A program made the position numbers and the translations under genes. Shown piece after piece: positions 43,901 through 56,400 of a stretch of 64,000 nt of DNA; the first letter of the stretch is position 1; each line of letters begins with the position of its first letter. The DNA lies in contig JARBJD010000006.1 in NCBI GenBank assembly GCA_033064195.1, positions 372,001 through 436,000 of the forward strand. Reading direction: 5' to 3'. Below the pieces are notes generated by a model. It saw only the letters and a program-made list of their open reading frames with translations, searched no databases and was not told where the DNA came from. The stretch is from Blattamonas nauphoetae (lineage: Eukaryota; Preaxostyla; Oxymonadida).

Positions 43901-45775
43901 CTATATGTCGAATCTTCTTCCATTTCGTCGGCTTTTCCGAACACATAATCAGCGGTATCTTCGTCTCTGAACACATCTCGCATCATCTCCCCATAACTCC
44001 GGAGAACTGCAGTGTTTTGTGGATACGATGCCAGAAGTTCTTTATATGCGACCTGAGCCTTCTTTTCTGCGGACACAATCTCTTCGACATGTTTGTTAAC
44101 CAGAGAATAATTCGGTTTGTGTAGGCTGAGGTTCTCAAAGAAATCAATTTGGGCGTATCGGGCGTTTTCATGCAGCTCTTGCGCTTTGCTCAACATCGCT
44201 TTAAAGCTGAGATTGTCAGCATCATTTCCTCGACCTCCAATATCGTTGAAATCTTTGCGTCTGTTCCATTTTGATAGATCTTTGTTGAGTGCGTGTAGGA
44301 TGAACTTGAGAACTGCTGAAGGATGATTCATTCGTGCCTGTTTAATGAGCATTGACGCTTTGACAGTATTTTTCCGCACAAACTGCAGGAAAAGAGCATA
44401 ATTGAGTTCGGTCTCAGCAAGCTGCGGCTTCTTCTTCGTTCTCATTCGTCGGATGGAGATTTGGTAGAAATAGTCAACGTACTGAATCATTTCTTCGGTC
44501 CGGAATTGATCTAAGACGACAAATCGCGTGGCTACTTCGATCTGCCAAGCTTCCTTGAGCACAGGGAGTGATTGTTCGAGTTGATCAGAATTGTCCTGCG
44601 AAAGATCAACCAGTGGTTGGTAAATTCCTTCATCATTTTTTTTCAGTATCCATGCCTTTTGGCGTTGTTTATCGAGCATCCTGATGAGCAAAAAGCTAAT
44701 TCCGGCACCTCCAAGAATTCCGACGCCGAAAAACACATAATTAAGCCATTGCAACCCAGTATAATGTATCACAATGAGACAAATCTCATGGAAGAATCGG
44801 AGGGAAAGAAAGACACTGTAAGAGACCACAACCAAGCTGTTGGAGCTCTGTGAGTAGTACGGTTGTTGGATTAGGATGATGGCGAGGATGAAAAGAGTTG
44901 TTGCAATGGAAACAACAGCACGCCAGAAGGCCCAGTCAGTCAATAATCTTTGACCAAACACAAGCCCAAACACAAGTATGATCTGGAGGGCGTTGAACTG
45001 GCCCGATGAACAGGCAAATGGACCTCCATGACGGGGGGAGTTGCGGAAAAGGTGAAGGCACCAATAAGCTGCAAGGAATAGGTATATTACCAGAAAAACA
45101 ATGGAGATAATGGCTGAGATGTTCACGATGAGATCATCTTGAAATATAGGTGAACCAAAGGCTCGAGTGTGCCATGTATCGTTGTGAAAGTAACAATCAA
45201 ATGAAGATATGGAGAAATTGATGATGGGGATAAAGAGGACGGTGATTAGCATCCGGTAAACAATTATGCTGACCATTCGCATCCACGGTTGGTGAGTTAG
45301 AATCCACCCCAAAACTGGAGCAGAGAAACACACATAGCACACTGACAGTATAATGAATATATATATTCCAAAGTTGAGGTAGGGAATGATTGGTCCAGAG
45401 ACGTAAGAAATTGAGATGAAGGAGAGGAATCCGACGTAATATGAAAGACCAGAAGGAAATCTATTCACATAATCAGCATTGTGCCAGGCAAGAGCCCAAA
45501 ATTCAAGGGTACAGATGGCCCATGTCACCCAATAGAGGTACGGTTTTGGTTTTCGAGGCTGTGAGAGGAAGATAACAATTGTAATGTGAAGAAAATTGAA
45601 AATAATTGAATAGGGAAACAGAATAATCTTAGGATAAGTCTGAAAATACCTGATAAAAAGCTGGGTACATCATATTGTTGTTGAATGATTCTCTTTTGCT
45701 CGATGGTTCGATATTTGCTCCATCCAGCAAAGAAGCGCTTCCCGTGGTCATAACACTTCGTTTATCATCATTCAT
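40951..45775 (-). CDS. TmcB/TmcC-like multi-pass membrane protein
   Basis: Two exons: 45775-45650 (42 codons, phase 0) and 45558-40951, giving 1,577 residues; the intron is 91 nt. The N-terminal third has about eight membrane segments with family motifs THQPWMRMVSI, SSFDCYF and QRLLTDWAFWRAV...QQPYY. A helical TPR-like region follows (roughly residues 385-600; NTVKASMLIKQARMNHPSAV, FFENLSLHKPNYSLVNKHVE). Then come a Lys-rich stretch and further membrane segments separating large soluble domains (LLLYIIIDLIVVVLMSSG, WTAGFPLISAWICEFVIP, SLITMLLAVIVCVIIFFAVM), with highly charged linkers. This is the architecture of proteins annotated TmcB-like in oxymonads and trichomonads, possibly sensory. 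A second member starts at 60766 with an identical first-exon length. Confidence 0.9.
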
Positions 45776-45993
45776 GACGAGAAAAATGGAGTAGTCTCCT
45801 GTAACAAAATAACAACTGTGGTTGAAAGAAGAAAAGTGGGACGATCAACCTTACCCTGAATTAATTGGTGATTGAATCATATGTTCGGACAATAAAAAAG
45901 TGAGAATCGTGATTCCATTTCATTTTTTCAGAAAAGTGTTCACTTTGCTTCAATCACAAATAAAGGCCATGATCGTCTTTCACTCATTTCGCC

Positions 45994-47247
45994 ATGCTTT
46001 CATTACTATTATTCTTAAATTGTGAGCTCTTCGCGGATGTTCCGCTTGAGCCGATGATCCCTGCGAAAACTCGTTTTGGCGAACAGTTAAGTCTGAAGGC
46101 AAACACATATACTGGCAGTCGGATCCACCTCCCTCTGCGAACTCTTCTTTTCCGTGGAGCGGATACTGCATCACGAGTGATTCTGAGAGCAGAATATGTT
46201 TCGGCTCCGCTCTTCGACCTCCAAAACACATCACTCCAGCTCGACAGTCTATCCCTCATCCCGAACAATGGATCAGCCTTTATTGTGGGAAATGGCCGAA
46301 ACGAAATAACAATGGTCTCATGCGTGCATGCTTATTCAATCAGGGACGGTGCATTTGTAGAGATTGAATCCGGATCACTGAACATCACCCACAACACATT
46401 TCTCGGACGGAGCAGATATGATGGGCCATTCTTAGCTCGAACCGGATACTCAAAAGATGCGCTGACTTTGCTCATGAAGCTGTGCAGCGTGAATGTGATC
46501 ACGATGACAACCCTCGCACCACTCCTTGCCTCTGCCGACGTTTCAAGCATTCAAATCATCGATTGCACTTTCAGTGCCATTCAAATCTCACCAGGAGCAC
46601 AGCGACCAGCCCCAGTTGTGGAATCCTCGATGACTTCAGTGACAATCAATGGGTCTCGATTTGTGAACGTCGAAGGGCCTCTCTCGGGCGGAATCGTGTT
46701 TGGGCTGAAGTATCTCAACTTGAACATCCACGGCTCCTTCTTCACAAACTGCACGGGCACCACATCCTTCGCCGAAACAGTGAAAGGCCAGCCAATTCCG
46801 AACTACAACTTCCGCGAGACATATTTTACAGACTGCCATTCATTGGATGCTATCCCCAATGGAGGAGGATTAGTGATCTCAACATACTGCCAAATGACCA
46901 TGAATTCCGTCACATTCCGCGGCTGCAAAGCGAAAGGCAAAGGTGGCGCAATCGCGTTCACAGACATGCCAAAGTCTCTGAACTTCACATCCTGCTCGTT
47001 TGTGGATAACAGCGCGACCGGAGGCGGCGGGCTGTACTTTGCGAAGCAGACACGAAACGTGGACAAGTTCGAGATGATGATAATGACGTGGTCAAACACA
47101 GTCGATGGAAATGGGACGGATATCCTGTTTGAGATGATGCCGAACATTTCGGGAAGTAACTTCACGATGAACAAGAGCACTAGCAAGGGCAAGCTGATTT
47201 ACGACGAAAGAACGAAGAGAATGTTCTACTGGACAAATAAATCCTAA
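45994..47247 (+). CDS. Secreted right-handed beta-helix protein
   Basis: A single 417-codon exon. ATG at 45994 gives a signal peptide (MLSLLLFLNCELFADVP). Repeated parallel beta-helix coils follow, each a short strand ending in an Asn/Cys/Gly turn: SLNITHNTFLGRSRYDG, SSIQIIDCTFSAIQIS, NLNIHGSFFTNCTGTTS, TMNSVTFRGCKAKGKGGAIA and SLNFTSCSFVDNSATGGGGL. Several N-glycosylation sequons are present. There is no membrane anchor, so it is probably secreted or luminal. It is divergent from the TmcB-like gene, with starts 218 bp apart. It is the only intact member of this class in the window. Confidence 0.88.
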   Translation: MLSLLLFLNCELFADVPLEPMIPAKTRFGEQLSLKANTYTGSRIHLPLRTLLFRGADTASRVILRAEYVSAPLFDLQNTSLQLDSLSLIPNNGSAFIVGNGRNEITMVSCVHAYSIRDGAFVEIESGSLNITHNTFLGRSRYDGPFLARTGYSKDALTLLMKLCSVNVITMTTLAPLLASADVSSIQIIDCTFSAIQISPGAQRPAPVVESSMTSVTINGSRFVNVEGPLSGGIVFGLKYLNLNIHGSFFTNCTGTTSFAETVKGQPIPNYNFRETYFTDCHSLDAIPNGGGLVISTYCQMTMNSVTFRGCKAKGKGGAIAFTDMPKSLNFTSCSFVDNSATGGGGLYFAKQTRNVDKFEMMIMTWSNTVDGNGTDILFEMMPNISGSNFTMNKSTSKGKLIYDERTKRMFYWTNKS

Positions 47248-47283
47248 GTTGATCATTGGATATTGTTTATTCATCACATGTTA

Positions 47284-47849
47284 TCACATTTTGAGAGTAT
47301 TAATCCCTTCTTTCGAAACCATTGTCGGAATCTCACGAAACTCAACATCAATTACCCATGTAATGACAGGGACCTTCCTGTTCCAGATGAAAGGATCAGC
47401 AGAGAGAGCTAGTAGATCAAGGCGATGATGAAAAGTATACTCAACTGCAGTTGAAGCTATTCTGACATGGGATGATCAATGTTCTTTGAGAACAGAAGCC
47501 ATCATAGTTCCGAGAGTCTGGCCAATTCTCACATATTCAGAGTTTTGAGATTGATTGGAGATCTTAACAGGCAGAATCTTCATTTTCCAGATAGATTGGA
47601 ACGAAAACGAGAGGCTTCAACCGGATTGACCCGCCAGAACGGAGATGATGAAAGAAGGAAGTGAGAATAAAATAGTTGCTTTGAATGATATAACGATGGA
47701 CCAGGAATGACAATTTCACTGAGGTAGAGTCGTATAGCTCCTTGCTTGGGTCCGGATGGAGATCTGTCAGATGAACTGGTATCAGGATTTAGAAACTTGA
47801 TTGGTAATTCCTGCTTTAAGACGGGAGAGAAGATATGACAAAAAACCAT
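47284..47849 (-). CDS. Possible multi-exon gene, unknown
   Basis: Minus-strand pieces with coding-like composition. The 3' piece ends in TGA at 47286-47284 and reads EYTFHHRLDLLALSADPFIW then VPVITWVIDVEFREIPTMVS. It is preceded by a possible acceptor (CATGTCAG, near 47466) and an upstream piece (VRIGQTLGTMMASVLKEH). A further piece (about 47700-47849) reads LKQELPIKFLNPDTSSSDRS. Exon borders are not certain and no family is recognised. Confidence 0.35.
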
Positions 47850-47930
47850 CTAGAAAAACAATGGACACATTTGACCTATATTTTCCGGAATGTCAAGGCG
47901 TCCTGAGGACTGTTCTCCAGAATTTGGTAT

Positions 47931-48560
47931 CGATTTTTGCTGGACAATCAGATTTGTGCAATAAATGAAAAGATACTGACAAGACGAATAACAAAATACA
48001 AAGCAAAACGTACGAGTTGTTTCCGAAAAAAGCTCAAAATACATTCAGTTTTTGGTGAGCTCATTTTGTCGAGGGAGAGTTTAGAATGAACTTGAGATGT
48101 TCTCAGAAGCAAGATATCTAAAGATTGTACCATATATCACCAAAAAGTTTAGCACATTTTGAGTACTTCCAGGAAGAGAGGATCTGAACGTCTTTTCTTT
48201 CCTCGATTTTCATTATTTCTGATGAATCTCACGAATAAAGAGAAGAACCAGTTCATTCATGTGACAAGAACCAATTGACTATATTCATAACTACACCATT
48301 GGCATATTTCGAGTTTTATTGCGAGATGAGAAATTTCTCATTGATACAGTCACTGATCCGTGCAATGACAAAGTAGATCCCAAAAAAATGAACTGAATGT
48401 ATTGTTTTTAGTGTTAGCATCCTCCAAAACCATATTCAATTGAAGCTGGTTGATTGGTGAGTGATTTAATGTGTCCGAGCGAATAGATTGAATTGTCCTG
48501 AAAGAAACGATCTCTGAGAAGTATCTCTCCATCTTATCCTGCGGATGAGATAAGCTCGTC
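47931..48560. repeat. Spacer duplicate D1
   Basis: Non-coding sequence similar along its length, in the same orientation, to 50985-51950 (shared runs CAATCAGATTTGTG, GAAGCAAGATATCT, TCCAGGAAGAGAGGATCT, CAGTCACTGATCCGTGCAAT). It lies immediately downstream of a ubiquitin-like gene fragment, as D2 lies downstream of kinase gene B. It lacks the short element present in D2 at 51236-51614 and so shows the empty site near 48182. Confidence 0.88.
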
Positions 48561-48774
48561 AGGTTCGACAATCCTCGAGTTGTCTTCCTTCGTAAACGAG
48601 ACGTTGCATGTCTGGTGGCATTCCTTCCTTGTCTTGAATCCTCTGCTCCACTGAATCAATCATGTCAGAACTCTTTGTTTGTCCTGTGTTTGATGAGTTG
48701 TCTCTCGATGAATCTTCGCGATTTGAGGTTCGGATCATCCCACAAGCACCCTTCAAGTGCGACGAGAACGACAC
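48559..48774 (-). pseudogene. Ubiquitin-like C-terminal fragment of a third kinase-UBL copy
   Basis: The frame includes [20 protein letters not shown] and [13 protein letters not shown], equal to the middle of ubiquitin (family pattern [27 protein letters not shown]). It stops at TGA just after DCRT. The upstream part does not match the kinase or the rest of the ubiquitin-like fold. With spacer D1 downstream it is best read as the remains of another copy of the kinase-UBL cassette. Confidence 0.75.
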
Positions 48775-48920
48775 AGGTGGTTTTTATCATGACACGCCTG
48801 AATCATCTGAAGGCAGAGACAAGACGAATGGGGAGACAAAAGTTCAGGACGAGTGTGAATGAAAGATGAAGAAAGCAAGTTTGTATCTGATTGGAGATGT
48901 TTATTGAACGCGTGAAGAGA

Positions 48921-50926
48921 TCATCTTAACCATTTGATAAGATGGAGAGTAGCGTTATTCATGATGTTGTAGTCTTCTAAAGTTCGACCGTCTTCCAGTA
49001 GTCTTCCAGCAAACATCAGACGTTGCATGTGTGGTTGTGTTCCTTCCTTGTCTTGAATCATCTGCTTCACTGAATCAATCGTGTGAGAACGATTCACTTC
49101 AAGGGTTACAGTTCTGCCCGAGAGAGTTTTGACAACGACCTGGAAACCTTTATCGTTTGGTGTACAGTATTTGAGGAGAAGAATCGAGGAACGATTGATG
49201 TTATTTTGTGTAATGGAGATGTTGAGGTCAAGTTGTCGATGATCTTCTGTTTCAAGTGTGAAAGGTGTGGATGGATCGAACATGAATGGAGGAATTTGTT
49301 CCATGATGGCTGAGAGAGGCTTCTTGAAAAGTGAAAACGTTTCAATGGGAACAATATTTTCATTTGAAACCTCAACGAAAAGTGGGTCCCCTTCGAATGC
49401 CGGATAGGCTGAGAGTCGCCAGATGTACGTGATATCTTGTTCAGCAAATGTCTTCCTTGGATCCAAGAACCGACCCTCATAAAGAAAATGTTGCCCTAAA
49501 TGATATACTGATGCCAGATCTTTGATCAAGAGAGAAGGATGGAAAGGAATCTCGATTTCTTCAACAGTGAACGTAGGGCCATCTGAGGACTTGGTCCATC
49601 GTCTAACCGTCATTTTTGAGTGACTGGTGGCGAGAAGATGAAGATAGCTGGAAACAAATGTCCATTGTTCCTCTTCTGAGTCGAATCGAAAGTGGGTGAG
49701 GTCATCGATTCGTTTGGCTTGTCTCTGAATGATTGTGTCTTTCATTCTCGACAGAGGCGTTGCCGGTCCCAGCATTCTCTCGAAAAGACATCCGTCGACA
49801 AGTTGAGAGGATTGGATCCGAAGAGAGGGGTCCTTGAGAAGAGACGAATGAGAAGTAGATTATTGAAGAGGATGCGAGAACAAATGAAGAGAAAACAAAA
49901 TGTAGGACGAACAATGGTGATAAAAGTGATCATACAGGGTCCAAAAGTCGGAGAAGGACATCACGAATCTCAACTGGAATTGTCGACGCCAATTTGGGTA
50001 CGGTGAAGCTAGAAATTTCACGAATCATCTTCGGAAGTGTTGTTCCTTCAAACAGACGATGACCTGTCACCATTCGATGCAGAATAACTCCAACCGACCA
50101 GATGTCACTTTGAGGCGTTCCACGCATTTTCTCGTCGTCCAGTCGTTCAGGTGCATTGTACTCGTATGTACCGATCTCCCGAGACGAATGTGACATCATC
50201 ACTCCTTCCTCATCCGCCGCTCTCAAATCACCTGACATGCCAGAAGACAAATAAGTGAAAATGAATCAGCGAATGAGATAAGAAAGACAGAAATGAAAAA
50301 TGAAGAAGAAAAACAAACACAAGATCGCTCGATTGTCAACTGACAGAAGAACATTCTCCGGTTTCAGGTCTCCATGCGCGGTTGGGCCAGACGGATGAGT
50401 GTGCATGAACTTCAGCCCTTCCACAATGTCATTGCAGATCAACACCACAACCTGAACATCATCGCATTCACACAAAGAGGGGAAGAAGGGAGTGGAAGAG
50501 AAAATGAGGAAGAGGAGAGGAACAAACATCAAGAGGGATTCGCTCCTTGCGTTCTTCATATTCGCAAATCAAGTCCTTCAAATTTCGACTTCCGAGTTCC
50601 ATGATGATTCCATGCCATGTCTCAGTTTCAATCGAATCATGAAAACCAACAATTCGAGGGTGAGAAAAACGCCTCAATTGTTCCACTTCACGACGAGCTC
50701 GTCTCTTGTCCGTTTCCGTGATTGTTGGAAGAATTTTCAGTGCAAACTCCTTTTTTGTCTTTTGATGCCGAATGTGAAGGACTCGACCAAACGCTCCCTC
50801 GCTAATTGGCCGAACAAGTTCGTCTGAACGAGATTGAGAAACAACCACATTTCGATTGAGATATGAATGATGACAAAGGAGGTGAATACACTTGTTTGGT
50901 ATTAATGACCCATTGGGCATTGCCAT
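48921..50926 (-). CDS. Protein kinase fused to C-terminal ubiquitin-like domain, copy A
   Basis: Exons 50926-50528, 50451-50319, 50231-49936 and 49832-48921 give 579 residues. Kinase: glycine-loop EGAFGR (about 43-48), ATP-site Lys64 in FALKIL, catalytic HGD (159-161) in [12 protein letters not shown], activation-segment APERLDD and [15 protein letters not shown]. The DFG position reads DLR (179-181), so Gly is replaced by Arg and activity may be reduced or lost. A degenerate ubiquitin-like segment follows (about 375-455; [20 protein letters not shown]). The C-terminal 75 residues (505-579) are a clear ubiquitin-like fold: [34 protein letters not shown], ending HLIKWLR without Gly-Gly. Copy B at 58557 is the paralog. 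Confidence 0.9.
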
Positions 50927-50984
50927 CGAGATGAGAGGGGAGATCAGACCATCAAATTTTTTAATGATGGTCGGCCGATTTTTC

Positions 50985-51950
50985 CTGGAAAATCAGATTT
51001 GTGAAAAAAAAGAGAAGAAACCGACAAGACGAATAGCAAATTGCAAAGGAAAACGTACGAACTGTTTTCGAAAAAAACACGAAAGACATTCAGTTTAAGG
51101 TTAGCTCATCTTCTCGAGGGGGAGCGTAAAAAGAACTTGAAATCTTTTCAGAAGCAAGAAATCTTAGGATTGTACCATATAAAACCAAAAAATTAATCGA
51201 GCTTGAGCATTTCCAGGAAGAGAGGATCTCAATTTCTGTCACTCCGACTTCCGGTTCTTGGGTCTTGTAACAAGGAATAAAGGGTGCGATCAGACAATAC
51301 ATTTATTTAACTCCATTTCAGTTTTTCTCCACTTCACAAAACTGCAGTTCAGAACTTCTCCAATTGAATCAATGATTTAGTGATCGGTGTTCAGCTATAG
51401 TTGGTGAGAACTGTGGCTTGCGAACCCATAATTCACTCCGATCATCACCAAATTCAGACCTCACAACAGCTTTCACTTCAAATACTGTCCCTTGTTTCTC
51501 CTATCTCATTTTCGTAACTTGTTTCCCTTCATCATTAACCTAAATTCGCAAAACACCGACGATCTAACCTTACCTCAATTTGGCAAGACCCAAGAACCGG
51601 AAGCCGGAGTGACAGTTCGTTTCTTGCCTCGATCCAAATTATTTCTGATGATCATCACGAAAAAAGAGAAGAAACAGTGTATTCACATGTCATGAACCAA
51701 GTGAAGATATTCATAACGACACCATTGGCATATTTCGAGTTTTATTTCGTAAAGAGAAATGTCTCATTGAGACAGTCACTGATCCGTGCAATGACGAAGT
51801 AGATCCAGAAAAATGCACCGAATGGATTGGATTTAGTGATAACATTCTCCAAAACCACATTCAATTGAAGTCTGTAGATTGGTGAGTGTTCGAACGTGTC
51901 GGAGCGAACAAATTGAATTGTACAGAAAGAAACGAACTCTCAGAAGGAGG
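50985..51950. repeat. Spacer duplicate D2
   Basis: Paralogous to 47931-48560 but longer by the 379-bp short element at 51236-51614. It lies between the 5' end of kinase copy A and the mariner element that abuts copy B. Confidence 0.88.
51236..51614. mobile_element. Short element with 32-bp inverted ends (complete copy)
   Basis: A 379-bp element with ends CTGTCACTCCGACTTCCGGT (left) and the complement of CTGTCACTCCGGCTTCCGGT (right); the 32-bp ends differ at one base. It interrupts spacer D2 at a point where spacer D1 is continuous (near 48182), giving an empty-site comparison. The exact target duplication is not resolved because the flanks have diverged. There is no coding sequence. A truncated copy lies at 2872-3122. 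Confidence 0.92.
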
Positions 51951-52195
51951 ATCTTCAAAGTCACTGAAAGTTGATATCTTTGAACAGATGTGTTAGTGAC
52001 AGATGTCCATATTTGAAGGTGTCTCCATTCTCACTCATTTTTGCTATGGGTGCGAAAATCACTGGGCAACCATGGGGAGATTGATCATTGTATTTGAAGA
52101 ATCACAAAAGAAGAAAATGTAGCTTAAAGATGTCATAATGATATCAAAAGAAAGAATTTTGATTACTTCCTTCTGATTGGGAATGCTTAGAGATA
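51951..52195. other. Non-coding flank of the mariner element
   Basis: Unique A/T-rich sequence between spacer D2 and the mariner left end. No frame or motif. Confidence 0.5.
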
Positions 52196-52368
52196 CAGGG
52201 TGGTCAGTGAAAACTTGGGCAGCCCGTTTCTCACTACTCAGAAGGATATCGAGTTTGCCATTGTCAGTGGTAATTCGTTTTGTCATATTTCATCAGTAGT
52301 CAGTTTTTCACAGTTTTGAAAAAAATGTTCAACTTAGGTTTTTTCGGCTTGATCGAGCCCATGATCAA

Positions 52369-53134
52369 ATGTCTTCGTCTGAGTTTAGGATTCGAGATCG
52401 AACTCTGATCGAATTCTGCTGGAGGATGCAGCTTCACTACAAAGAGGCACACGCATTACTAGAAACTTACTATCCAGAAGACAGACCATGTTTGGAGACA
52501 TGTCGGAAAGTGATGAAAGACTTGGACAGCGGCACATTCTCAGTCTCAGGACAAATCCCAAAACATGTCAGATCAAATCTCACCCTCATTAACGCTTTGA
52601 CGCAAATTTTAAACGAAGATTCTTCACTATCTCTGAGAGCAATGTGGAGAATCACGGGATTTCACCCTCAAACCATCAAGAAATGCCTCTTCGACCATTT
52701 TGGCCTCATCAGACGGTTTACAAGGTGGGTACCACACATTCTAACAGAGTCACAGAAAAGTAACCGGATCCAGTTGGCGCAAGATCTCATCCTCATTCTT
52801 AAAAAGCAAAAAGAAAAAGGCTGGAAATACTTGATAACAGGAGACGAAAGCTGGGTTAAATGGACGAATCCACATTCTTTTGTGTGGCTTCGTCCATCCG
52901 ATCCTCGACCAGTGAGGGAGAGGATCAGGATTGGAAGTGGCAAGACAATGTTGGTGGCCTTCTTCGGTATCAACTTCACTTTTTTCAGATTAATACCCAG
53001 AGGCAAAGGGATTACAGCACAAGTCTTTGTTGACGATGTTTTGGATAAAATGGAGGACGACATCGTGTTGCAGGATTCTTTCGATCTCGACAACTTTGAG
53101 CACTTTCTACACGTTGACAACGCACCATGCCATA
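52369..53134 (+). pseudogene. Mariner transposase, N-terminal part
   Basis: ATG at 52369. It includes the paired helix-turn-helix region (MQLHYKEAHALLETYYPEDR, MWRITGFHPQTIKKCLFDHF), WVPHILTESQKSNR, the first catalytic Asp in LITGDESWVKW and the second in FLHVDNAPCH. It is interrupted at the TA in CATAAT by the nested element. Joined with 57870-58141 it would make 345 residues, the standard mariner length. Confidence 0.92.
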
Positions 53135-53447
53135 ATAGTGCCCTCAAAAACCCGCTTTTATCCATAAACCCGCGCAAAATCCAAAATGTTGATCATCATC
53201 ATGAATTAATTCCTTCCATCTCATATTTTCACTTTTTAGACCTAGTTTCTTAAAATTGAATAAAAGAGAGGTTGATCAAGATCAAAAAGTGGGTCAGATT
53301 CGTGTGAAACACTTTACCGGATCTATATATCGTCGTTTGGATGACTGGTTCTGATTGTGAGACCGAACGAAGTGAAACAAAGCCCTGAATAGCCATCTCC
53401 AACACTGGCCATCTTGTCAAAACAGGATTCACAATCTTCGGAAAGTC

Positions 53448-56400
53448 TTGATCACGCTTCTGCAACGTCCACTCAAACCTCGAAAAGGAGCAGCAATTTC
53501 AGCATCAGTGTTGAGCACATCTTCCCTCTCGATCTCGTCATCGACATTCAAGAGCTACAAGCTGAGCGAGTCGAGTGAACTTAGAGGTGCGATCCATTTC
53601 TTCATCGAAACAGACAAAGCTGACTTCCTCCTCTCAAATCTCCTATTCACATCCAACGAAGCCACCAAAGCGGAAGATGTCTTCATCTCCACTCCCGACC
53701 TGTCGCTGGACAAGCTCGTTTTGACATCAGCCAAAATAAGTATCGAGTGGGAGGACAACATTGCTGACAATAGTCGCTTCCGATGCGAGTCAAGAGAAGG
53801 ACACTTCACTCCCACAGAGCTCAGCAGTCATCCAAATCGACACAGAATATTCGCTGACATGTTCCGGATGGGTCAACTTCACAAGAAAGGATTTCACCTT
53901 CACTCTGAACGTGGCCTCACATTCAAGTCGCACACAAGTGGAACTCGAATCAGAGCGAATGATCTATCACTCACCACGGATGTCTTCGCTATCAACTCAG
54001 CCTAAATCGCCATCGGATCGGTAACGCTGTCTGGCATCGAATTCACAGGCACTCCCACAACCGCCTTCATTTCTCTCCCCTCAATGTATCCATCGTTGAG
54101 ATTGAGTGTGGGATCAATCTCGTTAGATTCGTCGAATCCACTGCCACTTTCATCTCCTCCACTTACTCCTCAGCCAGCCTTGTCGACACTTCACTCGCCT
54201 CGCTCGTCCTCGCCGACACGACAGATGATGTCTCGTCGCTGACTAGCTTCTTTTCCGAGGCTCTCTTCTCGGTGAAAGCCAACACACTCTCTGAAGTTTT
54301 GTCGGATGTGAGTGGAATGACGTGTCCACTCGCCTCTGTTACTGGAGGTTCTCTCGCCCTGTCGAAAGTGAAAATCGATGGAATAGCTCATCATTCGCCA
54401 AAAGTGTGATTGTACAGACAGGCGGAAAAGTTCAGTTGGCAGACTCTCACTTCGCCAACATCTCCACACACAGAGCTGGAATCAACACGAAAACTGAGCT
54501 CGTTGATCCCCATCCGAGACCCGCTCATGAGCATGTCGATTGAGAGCATCCAAGTCGTCAGTCTCATCCTTCAAAGAAGCGAGGGCCTACTGCACCATCG
54601 GAGTCCAATCGATGACGATTTTGGACGTCCGCCCTCTCCCAGGCGACAGCCATTCGCTGTCAGGCACCCAGTCTATTTCATCACGTTCGACAGACTCCAC
54701 GACCCCTCGTTCAAGCTGCAGCCTCTCCCTCTCTCCGTCCAAATCCTCATCGAGAAGAGCCTGGCCATCAACGTCGATGTTCTGATGGACTCTCCTCAAA
54801 TCCAAGTCAATATTCTTTTCGTGTTTGATGTTGTTCACACTGCTCTCGCTGTTGTCGACCCGCTTCTCCAGGCAATCACAAAGCTGACGTCCATGCTCAC
54901 CAACTACACCGAGTTCGTAACCAACCCAACCACTCATGAGAACGCTACTGCCACCGGAATGCCCAAACCCTGCGTCATTCAGTTAGACGAGGACGAGATC
55001 TTCGAAGGCGAAAGTGTCCGTGTCGAAAGACAGACTGTCGAAATTGTCCCACCGCCAAGTTCGATTGACACAGAAACAATCGCCGACGTCGCGAAGCAGA
55101 TCGTCTCACAGTTCAACGCCCCAGCTCGCATCTCTCTCGCTGTCAAAGACATCACAGTTCATGTGTTTGAGAACGCACATATCAACAGGTCGTATGCTCT
55201 GTCGATCTCAACATCTCTCGGAGCTGATATTGTCCTCCAACCGCCGATGGTTGTGAATCACGAGAAAGAGAAGACAGCAGAGCATCTCGCCTTCCTCGCT
55301 GGATTCAGCCAGCTCTTCCCTCAGTTCGACCTCCTCTACAAGACCGGCCATGGAATCAAAGGTGTCCAAATCACTCGATTCCGAGAAGTGAAGGAGGACG
55401 TTGCCGGAGCTCTAATCGTCTCGACCGCATCGTCCTCGTTTGTTCGGAATTCGAACACAGCGTATCTTCTGATTGCAGCCGGAAAACTGGTTGTCTCCCA
55501 AAGCACATTCACAAGTTCAGCATCCCTTCCCTATCCTCTCGTCTTTTGCAAAAACATCAGGCGCTCTCGAAATTGATGACTTCAACGTGCCAAACTTGAA
55601 TGATGCGTTGATCAGAGGACAGACGAGCACAACTATGAATGTGGCCAACTCGAAGTTCGAATCCATCACTCGCGCGACAACAGAAGGAGAGATAGAGAAC
55701 GGGACTATGATCTCGGCAGTTCTGAAAGATGTCTCGTCATTCGAACTTGACACCCTCACATTCGACACATGAGGCGCAGCTGTCGTCCTTACCATGGAAG
55801 GGTCTCATCACTCGCTGGATTACTTCATCAACAACGTGACATTCACAGTAACCACTCCGTCTCAAAATGGACAGATCTACAGCAGGCTCTCGCGGACGAG
55901 ACCCACGAGATCTTCGTGACGTACTCTTCGAAGTGGAATCTTGTCACCTCTCCACGCTCTTATCTCGTCCCACCCGAAAGACTGGAGATGTTTGTGTCGT
56001 CGATTGGGCGAGCGAGCGACACTGGGGACAGAACACATTCATTCTCATCAATCTCCACGACATGTTGTCTCTGAGCAATAACTCTCACCCAAATTCCCCC
56101 TTCTTGTTCTCGCTAGGATTTAGCTTCTCGTAATGGATTGCTGTTGACGATCCTCGCTTCTGTTCTATCTGACAAAACACGTGAGCCCAGTTGGAGTTGA
56201 TGAGAGCGGGTTTGACGTTGCGAATCGTGGATATCAGTCAGTATGGCGTCAATCACTGCTGATGACTCTTGATCGCCTCTCAACAGCACAGTCATCCACA
56301 GATGTGGACGAACACCATCGATACAACTTGACATTGGAGAAGATACTCACTTCGAACTCCGGACAGACAACGTGAATCTGGATTTGTCATCGCTGATCGT

